Source: Clostridiales bacterium
GTDB taxonomy: Bacteria; Bacillota; Clostridia; Christensenellales; Aristaeellaceae
Direction of reading: 5' to 3'
Assembly (NCBI GenBank): GCA_019409045.1
Contig: DXVG01000026.1
Location: 1 to 11,794, forward strand
Length of the DNA stretch: 11,794 nucleotides
Position numbers and translations under genes: made by a program. The notes below the pieces were generated by a model. It saw only the letters and a list, made by a program, of their open reading frames with translations. It was not told where the DNA came from and searched no databases. This document shows, in pieces, positions 6,146-11,794 of the stretch. Positions within the stretch are counted from its first letter, which is position 1. The number at the start of each line of letters is the position of its first letter.

Positions 6146-6990
6146 TAGGTGCCCAGCTGCTCGCCCATGACCAGCTCGCCCGGATAGGTGGCGTTCAGGC
6201 GCTCAAACTCGGCCGGGTCCATGGACTCGATGAAGGAGACAGCGTCCGACTCGTAGGCGGCGAGTATGGCGATGCTGTCCTCGGCGAGGTAGGCGTTGAT
6301 GCCGCCCAGGGAGACGTTCTCGGCGTTCCAGTAGTAGGGGTTCTTCTCAAAGGCGGCGACGTCGTCCACCGCGAAGGAGGTCATGCGGAAGGGGCCGGTG
6401 CCGATGTAGGTCTCGGGGTTGACCGCCCAGGCGCCCTCGTTGTCGGCCAGGTCGACCTTCACCGGATAATAGGTGGTAAAGCCGCACAGGTCGAGGAAGT
6501 ACGCGCAGGGGTTGACCAGCGTGATGGTGAGCGTGCGCGCCTCGTCGTCGGCGACGACGTTGAGCGTGCCATCGTCATTGCGGGCGATGTAGTCAAACAG
6601 GAAGCCGTAGGGCGCGCCCAGCGCCGGGTCCGCCGCGCGGTTCCAGCTCTTGACGAAATCGCTGGCGAAGAAGTCGGAGCCGTCGGACCACTTCAGGCCT
6701 TCGCGCAGCGTGAAGGTGTACACCAGGCCGTCCTCGGAGATCTCATAGCTCTCCGCCATTTCAGGCGCCTGAGAGGCCACGCCGTCCACCACCTGCGTGC
6801 CCATCAGGCCGCAGAACGCGAGGCGGATCACGTTCGAGCCGGTCGCGGCGGAGTTGAGCGCCGGGTCCAGCGTCTCAGGCGTTCCGCCGCCGTACATGAC
6901 GTCGATGACCTCGCCCTCCGCCATGGCGCCCGCAGCGCCCATCGCAAGGAGCATCATCAGGGACATAAGCAATGCTAGTACTTTCTTCAT
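6076..6990 (-). CDS. oppA: Oligopeptide-binding protein OppA, N-terminal half (broken gene)
   Basis: This encodes the first ~295 residues of an extracellular peptide-binding protein (SBP_bac_5 family), about 560 residues when whole. The ATG at 6990 has AGGAGG upstream. A signal peptide (MKKVLALLMSLMMLL through AMA) is present without a lipobox cysteine, so it looks secreted and not lipid-anchored. Family features follow in order: TPETLDPAL, GLKWSDGSDFFASDFVKSWNRAADP, IGTGPFRMTSF, FEKNPYYWNAE and GTYYILFNVHKDLEAP. Homology stops at 6106; the last ~10 residues up to the TAG at 6078-6076 are an antisense reading of the inverted middle segment. It is the last gene of the opp operon, 72 bases after oppF. 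As it stands it lacks the whole second lobe and could not bind peptide normally. Confidence 0.88.
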   Translation of the reverse strand: MKKVLALLMSLMMLLAMGAAGAMAEGEVIDVMYGGGTPETLDPALNSAATGSNVIRLAFCGLMGTQVVDGVASQAPEMAESYEISEDGLVYTFTLREGLKWSDGSDFFASDFVKSWNRAADPALGAPYGFLFDYIARNDDGTLNVVADDEARTLTITLVNPCAYFLDLCGFTTYYPVKVDLADNEGAWAVNPETYIGTGPFRMTSFAVDDVAAFEKNPYYWNAENVSLGGINAYLAEDSIAILAAYESDAVSFIESMDPAEFERLNATYPGELVMGEQLGTYYILFNVHKDLEAPRPASAVFSV

Positions 6991-7062
6991 GAGCCTTTCC
7001 TCCTCAGAAATAGTCTATTGCAAACCCTTCGCCGGGCAGTGCAATTCTGTGTCGGGCGGCGC

Positions 7063-8028
7063 TCACAGCGCGTGGCAGGCCGCGAAGTGTCCGGGCGCGA
7101 TCTCGCGCAGGGCCGGGCATTCTTCGGCGCAACGCTCGCCCGCGCGGGCGCAGCGCGTGCGGAACGAGCAGCCCGAGGGCATGCGCAGGGGGCTTGGCAC
7201 GTCGCCCTCGAGCACGATGCGCTGCGCGCTGCGCGCCTTGTTCGGGTCCGGCATCGGCACGGCCGAGAGCAGCGAGACCGTGTAGGGGTGCGCCGCGTGC
7301 CTGTACAGCTCCGCCGAGGGCGCGAGCTCCACAAGCTTGCCCAGGTACATCACCGCCACCCGGTTGGAGATGTGCTTGACCACCGAAAGATCGTGCGCGA
7401 TGAACAGATAGCTCAGCCCGAGCTGTGCCTGAAGGTCCTCCATCATGTTGATCACCTGCGCCTGTATGGACACATCCAGCGCGCTGACCGGCTCGTCGCA
7501 GACGATGAACTCCGGCCTGGAGGCGAGCGCGCGGGTGATGCCGATGCGCTGGCGCTGGCCGCCGGAGAACTCGTGCGCGTAGCGCGAGGCCTGCTCCCCG
7601 GATATGCCCACCGTCTGCAAAAGCTCGTGAACGCGCTCGTCGCGCTCCTTCTGCGTCTTGCACAGGTGGTGTACGTCGATGGGCTCGGCCACGATGTCGC
7701 CCACGGTCATGCGCGGGTTGAGCGAGGAATACGGGTCCTGGAACACCATCTGCGCGCGGCGGCGAAACTCGCCCATCGTCGCGCGCTCGACCTTTTTGCC
7801 GTCGAATATGACCTCCCCGGCCGTGGGCTTGTACAGGTGCAACAGCGAGCGCCCGGCCGTTGTCTTGCCACAGCCGGATTCGCCCACCAGCCCGAGCGTC
7901 TCGCTCCGGCCGATGGAGAAGCTCACGTCGTCCACCGCCTTGAGCATGGTGGTCTTCATAAAGCCCGTGGTCACCGGGAAGTACTGCTTGAGATTTCTGA
8001 TCTCGACCAGCGGCGCTCCCTGCGTCAT
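7063..8028 (-). CDS. oppF: Oligopeptide ABC transporter ATP-binding protein OppF
   Basis: This complete 321-residue ATPase is one of the two that power peptide import. The Walker A GESGCGKT is at 49-56, the Q-loop region FQDPYSSLNP at 96-105, the signature SGGQRQR at 155-161, Walker B FIVCDEPVSALD at 174-185 and the switch histidine at 212 (FIAHD). The C-terminal oligopeptide-transporter extension follows. Its cysteines (CSFRTRC, then ERC, EEC and AACH) match the four-cysteine motif that binds a 4Fe-4S cluster in mycobacterial OppD. The LKQYFPV motif near the start and the LAPSAELY-type ending favour OppF over OppD. The ATG overlaps the oppD stop by 4 bases (ATGA), and GGAGGTGG lies upstream. 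No damage is visible in this gene, unlike oppA and oppB. Confidence 0.94.
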   Translation of the reverse strand: MTQGAPLVEIRNLKQYFPVTTGFMKTTMLKAVDDVSFSIGRSETLGLVGESGCGKTTAGRSLLHLYKPTAGEVIFDGKKVERATMGEFRRRAQMVFQDPYSSLNPRMTVGDIVAEPIDVHHLCKTQKERDERVHELLQTVGISGEQASRYAHEFSGGQRQRIGITRALASRPEFIVCDEPVSALDVSIQAQVINMMEDLQAQLGLSYLFIAHDLSVVKHISNRVAVMYLGKLVELAPSAELYRHAAHPYTVSLLSAVPMPDPNKARSAQRIVLEGDVPSPLRMPSGCSFRTRCARAGERCAEECPALREIAPGHFAACHAL

Positions 8029-9071
8029 GCCTCGCCACCTCCGTCCAAGTCAATCCGCCCGAGCCCGAGCGCGCCGCTCTCCTGGGCGATGCCGCGCTCC
8101 ATGGCCTCGCGGACGTTGAGCCAGCACGCGGCGATGTGGTCGTCTCCGACGAACATCTCCGGCGCCTGACCCTCCAGGCACAGCTTCATCGCGCGCTCGC
8201 AGCGCGGCGCGAACGCGCAGCCCGGCGGCATGCGCAGAAGGTCGATGGGCGTTCCGGCGATGGGCACCAGCCGCTCCTTCTCGTCCGCGTCGATGTTGGG
8301 AATGGAGCGCAGAAGGCCGCGCGTGTACTCGTGCCGGGGGCGATAGAAGATGTTGTCCGCGGTGCCGCGCTCGCACACGCTGCCCGCGTACATGACGATG
8401 ACCTCGTCGCACATGCCGGCGATGACGCCCAGATCGTGCGTAATCATGATGATGGCCATGCCCAGCTTCTTCTGCAGCGACTGCATCAGCTCCAGTATCT
8501 GCGCCTGTATGGTCACATCCAGCGCCGTGGTCGGCTCGTCCGCGATGAGTATGTCCGGCTCGTAGGCCAGCGCCATGGCGATCATCGCGCGCTGGCGCAT
8601 GCCGCCGGAGAGCTCGAACGGGTACTGCCTGAGCCGCTTGCGTGGCTCGTTGATGCCCACCAGCGTGAGCATCTCCTCGGCGCGCTCGCGCGCCTGCGCG
8701 TGCGTGCGGCCCGTGTGCAGGCGGATGACCTCCTCGAGCTGGTTGCCGATGGTGTACACGGGGTTGAGCGATGTCATCGGGTCCTGAAAGATGATGGATA
8801 TCTTGTTTCCGCGGATCTTGCGCATCTCGCTCTCGCTCGCGCCGACGAGCTCCTTGCCCTGAAAGCGTATGCTCCCTGAGACGATGCGCCCCGGCGGCGT
8901 GAGTATCTGCAAGATCGAGTAGGCCGTGACGCTCTTGCCCGACCCGGACTCGCCCACGATGCCCAGCACCTTGCCGCTGTCGAGCGAGAAGGACACGCCG
9001 TTTACGGCCTTCACCTCGCCCGCCTTGGTGAAAAAGGAGGTGTGCAGATCGCGTATTTCCAGCATTGCCAT
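8025..9071 (-). CDS. oppD: Oligopeptide ABC transporter ATP-binding protein OppD
   Basis: This complete 348-residue ATPase pairs with OppF under the OppB-OppC membrane core. The Walker A GESGSGKS is at 40-47, FQDPMTSLNP at 95-104, the signature LSGGMRQ at 154-160, Walker B ILIADEPTTALD at 174-185 and the switch histidine at 212 (ITHD). The C-terminal extension includes PNIDADEKERLVPIAGTPIDL and the cysteine motif CAFAPRC...C...AACW, a probable iron-sulfur site in the same way as OppF. The ATG at 9071 follows AGGAGGG with ideal spacing and starts 14 bases after the oppC stop. An alternative in-frame ATG two codons later is less well placed. The last ~20 residues (AQESGALGLGRIDLDGG) are an unconserved Gly-rich extension. 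Confidence 0.95.
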   Translation of the reverse strand: MAMLEIRDLHTSFFTKAGEVKAVNGVSFSLDSGKVLGIVGESGSGKSVTAYSILQILTPPGRIVSGSIRFQGKELVGASESEMRKIRGNKISIIFQDPMTSLNPVYTIGNQLEEVIRLHTGRTHAQARERAEEMLTLVGINEPRKRLRQYPFELSGGMRQRAMIAMALAYEPDILIADEPTTALDVTIQAQILELMQSLQKKLGMAIIMITHDLGVIAGMCDEVIVMYAGSVCERGTADNIFYRPRHEYTRGLLRSIPNIDADEKERLVPIAGTPIDLLRMPPGCAFAPRCERAMKLCLEGQAPEMFVGDDHIAACWLNVREAMERGIAQESGALGLGRIDLDGGGEA

Positions 9072-9085
9072 TGCGCGGCCCTCCT

Positions 9086-10711
9086 TTACGAGCGGAGCTT
9101 GGGGTCAAACGCGTCGCGCAGACCGTTGCCAAGCAGGTTGAACGAGAGCACGATCAGGAAGATGGACAGCGACGGGAACAGCAGAAGATAGGGATAGGAG
9201 ATCAGTCCGCTGCGCGCGTCCGAGGCGAGGCTTCCCAAAGACGGCATGGGCATCGACACGCCAAGGCCCACGAACGAGAGGAACGACTCTGTGAATATGG
9301 CGCTGGGGATCTGCATGGCGGCGGTGATGATGATGACCGACACGCAGTTGGGCAGCATGTGCTTGCGGATGATGTGCGCCGCGCTCGCGCCCGTGGCACG
9401 CGCGGCGAGCACATATTCCTGCTCCTTGATGGAGAGCACCTGCCCGCGCACCTGCCGCGCCATGCCCACCCAGTACAGCAGGCCGAATACGATGAATATG
9501 GAGATCATGCCCGGCCCGAGCCGTATGATGAGGTCATTGTTGGAATTGCTGATGAAATCCCTGATTGCCACCGATAACAGGATAACGATCAGTATATCCG
9601 GCAGCGAGTAGATGATGTCCACGATGCGCATCATCACAAGGTCCACCTTGCCGCCGAAGTAGCCGGAGATGGAGCCGTAGATGATGCCGATGACCACCAC
9701 GATCAGCGCGGAGATAAAGCCGACCATCAGCGATATGCGCGTTCCGTAGATCACGCGTATGCAGTAGTCGCGGCCCAGGTTGTCCGTGCCCATGATGTGC
9801 GGGAACACGAACTCGCCGTTGTCTATGCGCGCCTGCTCCTTTTTGGAATACTCAAACGGCGCGAGGTGCTTGGCGGTCACATCCTGCTGCGTGTAGGTGT
9901 AGGGATATATGTAGGGCACGATGATGGCGATGAGCGTGATGAGCACCAGCACGCACAGGCAGACCATCGCCAGCTTGTTGGCGCGCAGGCGGCGCATCGC
10001 GTCGCGCATATAGGAGACGGATTCGCGCTGCGTGATCTGCTGCGCCTTTTCCGCGTCGCTGGCGGGCGCGAACTTGGAAGGGTCTATCTGAAAGGAGAAT
10101 ATGTTCTCCACCACCATGGAGCCCGTGACGATGTAGGCCATCATCGGTCCGGCGTAGGTAATGACGGGGCCGAGCGCGTTTTTGAGCGCGTGCTTGAAGA
10201 TCACGCGGCGGTTTTTCAGGCCCTTGGAGCGCGCGGTGCGGATGTAGTCCTGCCCGAGCACGTCGAGCATCGCGGAGCGTTCCAGCCGCGTTATGTACGC
10301 CATTGGGTACAGCGAGAGCGAGATCGTGGGAAGCACCATGCCGCCCGGCTGCGTCGCCATCGTCGGCGCCCAGCCGAGGCCCAGCGCGAACGCGAGCAGC
10401 AGCAGCGTGGCAATGACGAAGGAGGGCATGCTCACAAGCGCGGTCGTCACCACCTGGATGACCTTGTCCAGCAGCTTTCCGCGCTTGAGCGCCGCGAGCG
10501 CGCCGAGGATCACGCCCGCTACGATGGCAATGGCGGCTGCGCAGAGCCCCAGCCGGGCCGAATAGCCGAAACCGCCCATGATCAGTTCGCTCACGGTGCT
10601 TCCGATCCACTTGGTGGAGAGCCCGAAGTCGCCGCGGAGTATGTTTTTCAGGTAGTTGATAAATTGGACCGGCACCGGCTTGTCAAAGCCGTACTTTGCC
10701 TCCATACACAA
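9086..10711 (-). CDS. Fused, truncated OppB-OppC peptide permease
   Basis: One 541-codon frame carries two permease subunits normally made as separate proteins. Residues 3-206 are OppB from KYGFDKPVPVQF through RGDFGLS, the membrane segments, the EAA-type loop (YIRTARSKGLKNRRVIFKHALKNAL, ~156-180) and VVENIFS. Residues 207-541 are OppC, starting FQIDPSKFAPASDAEK, with its first membrane helix at ~246-268, HIMGTDNLGRD, an EAA loop (EYVLAARATGASAAHIIRKH) and the usual FDPKLRS end. OppB lacks its first membrane helix and periplasmic start (~70-75 residues) and everything after VVENIFS (~55-60 residues, including the last helix). The frame opens at TTG 10711 or ATG 10705, neither with a ribosome binding site. 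OppC is nearly whole. As read, the OppB half could not form a normal six-helix permease. Confidence 0.88.
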   Translation of the reverse strand: MCMEAKYGFDKPVPVQFINYLKNILRGDFGLSTKWIGSTVSELIMGGFGYSARLGLCAAAIAIVAGVILGALAALKRGKLLDKVIQVVTTALVSMPSFVIATLLLLAFALGLGWAPTMATQPGGMVLPTISLSLYPMAYITRLERSAMLDVLGQDYIRTARSKGLKNRRVIFKHALKNALGPVITYAGPMMAYIVTGSMVVENIFSFQIDPSKFAPASDAEKAQQITQRESVSYMRDAMRRLRANKLAMVCLCVLVLITLIAIIVPYIYPYTYTQQDVTAKHLAPFEYSKKEQARIDNGEFVFPHIMGTDNLGRDYCIRVIYGTRISLMVGFISALIVVVIGIIYGSISGYFGGKVDLVMMRIVDIIYSLPDILIVILLSVAIRDFISNSNNDLIIRLGPGMISIFIVFGLLYWVGMARQVRGQVLSIKEQEYVLAARATGASAAHIIRKHMLPNCVSVIIITAAMQIPSAIFTESFLSFVGLGVSMPMPSLGSLASDARSGLISYPYLLLFPSLSIFLIVLSFNLLGNGLRDAFDPKLRS

Positions 10712-10730
10712 TGCGCACTGTGCCTGTCAA
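10701..10730 (-). promoter_or_regulatory. Candidate promoter of the opp operon
   Basis: On the minus strand a perfect -35 hexamer TTGACA (10730-10725) follows an AT-rich, UP-element-like patch (about 10760-10738). The best -10 match, TATGGA (10706-10701) at 18 bases, is poor and already overlaps oppB coding sequence, so the original -10 and leader may have been lost with the oppB 5' end. Confidence 0.4.
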
Positions 10731-10769
10731 ACATTTGCAGTTTTAACATATTAAGTTATGCAGAAGCAA

Positions 10770-10796
10770 GCATCCCGCCGCGATGCGACGGGATGC
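10770..10796 (-). terminator. Hairpin after ald, probable terminator
   Basis: GCATCCCG (10770-10777) and CGGGATGC (10789-10796) pair perfectly, and CGC/GCG inside extend the stem past one C-A mismatch, leaving a 3-base loop. Read on the minus strand it is followed by TTGCTTCT, a weak T-rich tail. It lies ~70 bases past the ald stop and before the opp promoter region. Confidence 0.55.
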
Positions 10797-10822
10797 GAGA
10801 TGTGTATTTGCAGGCAGTTCGC

Positions 10823-10844
10823 CCCGCGCCCTTCTGCGCGCGGG
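10823..10844 (-). repeat. Second GC hairpin after ald
   Basis: CCCGCGC (10823-10829) and GCGCGGG (10838-10844) are exact reverse complements with an 8-base loop, ~22 bases past the ald stop on the minus strand. There is no T run. It may help termination or protect the mRNA end together with the hairpin at 10770-10796. Confidence 0.4.
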
Positions 10845-10866
10845 CGGGCATTGAAACCGCGCGGCG

Positions 10867-11794
10867 CTAGAGCAGGGACTGGGGCTGCGTGTACGCAAGC
10901 CCCTGCGCGCGGGCGACGGCCTCGCAGGTCAGGTGTCCCTTATATGTGTTCAGGCCCCTGAGCAGCGCCGGGTCGCGCAGGCAGGCCTCCTCCGCACCCA
11001 GCTCGGCGATTTTGAGAACGTAGGGTAGCGTCGCGCCCGTCAGCGCCAGCGTGGATGTGCGCGGGACCGCGCCGGGCATGTTGGCCACCGCGTAATGCGT
11101 CACGCCGTGCCGGACGTAGCAGGGCTCTGCGTGGGTGGTGATGCGGTCGATGGTCTCGATACATCCGCCCTGGTCGATGGCGACGTCCACCACAACGCTG
11201 CCGGGGCGCATGGAGCGCACCATCTCCTCCGTGACCAGCTTGGGCGCCTTCGCGCCGGGGATCAGCACGCAGCCCACCAGAAGGTCCGCGCCGCGCACGG
11301 CGTTTGCGATGTTGTAGGGATTGGAGAGGATCGTCTGTACGCGGCCGCCGAACAGCTCGTCCAGATAATTGAGCCGCCTTGCGTTGACGTCGATCACCGT
11401 CACGCTCGCGCCCATGCCCACGGCGATCTTCGCGGCGTTCGCGCCCACGTTGCCGCCGCCGATGATCACAACGCTCGCGCGCTCCACGCCCGGCACGCCG
11501 CCCAGAAGCACGCCGCGCCCGCCGAAGGGCGCCTCCAGAAAGCGCGCGCCCTCCTGCACGGCGAGCCGGCCCGCCACCTCGCTCATGGGCGCGAGCAGCG
11601 GCAGCGCGCCGTCGGCCGTTTCCACGGTCTCGTAGGCGATGCCCGTCACCTCCCGGCGCAGCAGCGCCTGCGTCTGCGCGGGGTCCGGCGCAAGGTGCAG
11701 GTAGGTAAACAGCGTCTGCCCCTTGCAAAGCAGCTCGTACTCCGCCTCGAGCGGCTCCTTGACCTTTACGATCATCTCCGAGGCGGCGTAGACA
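10867..11794 (-). CDS. ald: Alanine dehydrogenase (N-terminus beyond the window)
   Basis: This is the last ~308 residues of an NAD-dependent alanine dehydrogenase (about 370 when whole), which interconverts alanine with pyruvate and ammonium. The frame is open to the window edge: residues VYAASE precede the first ATG at 11775, so that ATG is not the start. Family landmarks are the substrate lysine in MIVKVKEPL, the catalytic histidine in YLHLAP, the NAD-binding GGGNVGANAAKIAVGMGASVTVID, the active-site aspartate in VDVAIDQGGC, and NMPGAVPRTST. The terminal GLNTYKGHLTCEAVA is also typical. It ends in TAG (10869-10867), 156 bases before the opp reading frame on the same strand. The closest alternative, saccharopine/transhydrogenase alpha proteins, lacks the VDVAIDQGG and NMPGAVPRTST combination. 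Confidence 0.95.
   Translation of the reverse strand, partial: VYAASEMIVKVKEPLEAEYELLCKGQTLFTYLHLAPDPAQTQALLRREVTGIAYETVETADGALPLLAPMSEVAGRLAVQEGARFLEAPFGGRGVLLGGVPGVERASVVIIGGGNVGANAAKIAVGMGASVTVIDVNARRLNYLDELFGGRVQTILSNPYNIANAVRGADLLVGCVLIPGAKAPKLVTEEMVRSMRPGSVVVDVAIDQGGCIETIDRITTHAEPCYVRHGVTHYAVANMPGAVPRTSTLALTGATLPYVLKIAELGAEEACLRDPALLRGLNTYKGHLTCEAVARAQGLAYTQPQSLL

Noticed and set aside
5869..6978. 369-codon plus-strand open frame opposite the oppA N-terminal half
   Set aside because: Most of it is antisense to the well-supported OppA sequence; its translation is Arg/Gly/Val/His-rich shadow.
7018..8169. 383-codon plus-strand open frame opposite oppF
   Set aside because: It is antisense to the intact oppF with its full set of ATPase motifs.
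10799..10808. AGATGTGTAT, a 10-base match to the Tn5 mosaic end inside the window
   Set aside because: The next bases (TTGCAG) diverge from the adapter (AAGAGACAG), so this is not a hidden adapter junction.

Overview
The window is GC-rich (about two-thirds G+C by eye) and looks like one end of a metagenomic or draft contig from a Gram-positive, gut-type Clostridia relative. I infer this from the strong AGGAGG-type ribosome binding sites, the high-GC Firmicutes-style Opp transporter, and the VTC / DUF4956 / Cthe_2159-type surface gene trio that is frequent in Clostridia (Christensenellales or Oscillospirales would fit; this is inference). The first 24 bases are not genomic: they are an unclipped Illumina Nextera (Tn5 mosaic end) adapter.

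Layout. Plus strand, 25-1805: the 3' end of gltB followed by complete gltD, the two subunits of glutamate synthase. An intergenic stretch (1806-2193) holds a good rho-independent terminator, a perfect 14-bp hairpin and a weak promoter region. Plus strand, 2194-5391: a three-gene operon encoding a VTC/polyphosphate-polymerase-type enzyme, a DUF4956 membrane protein, and a secreted Cthe_2159-type carbohydrate-binding beta-helix protein. Convergent with it, on the minus strand from about 10711 down to 5488, is an oligopeptide ABC transporter operon in the order oppB/C, oppD, oppF, oppA. Minus strand, 10867-11794: most of alanine dehydrogenase, cut by the window end.

The unusual part is the opp operon. 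oppD and oppF are intact, but oppB has lost its 5' end and its 3' end and is fused in frame to oppC. oppA is scrambled: its first half and its last ~19 codons lie on the minus strand, while the middle ~185 codons lie between them on the plus strand, that is, inverted in place. Conserved family segments are missing near the breakpoints. Either this operon is decaying through an inversion and several deletions, or (quite possible given the adapter left at the contig end) the region is misassembled, perhaps by collapse of paralogous opp copies. Read mapping would separate the two.

Functionally, most genes concern nitrogen and amino acids: glutamate synthesis (GltBD), peptide uptake (Opp) and alanine/pyruvate interconversion (Ald). 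The VTC-DUF4956-Cthe_2159 operon is the least understood system here: a cytosolic triphosphate-tunnel-type polymerase, an integral membrane partner and an exported calcium-type polysaccharide-binding protein are encoded together, suggesting a cell-surface polymer function that is not established.
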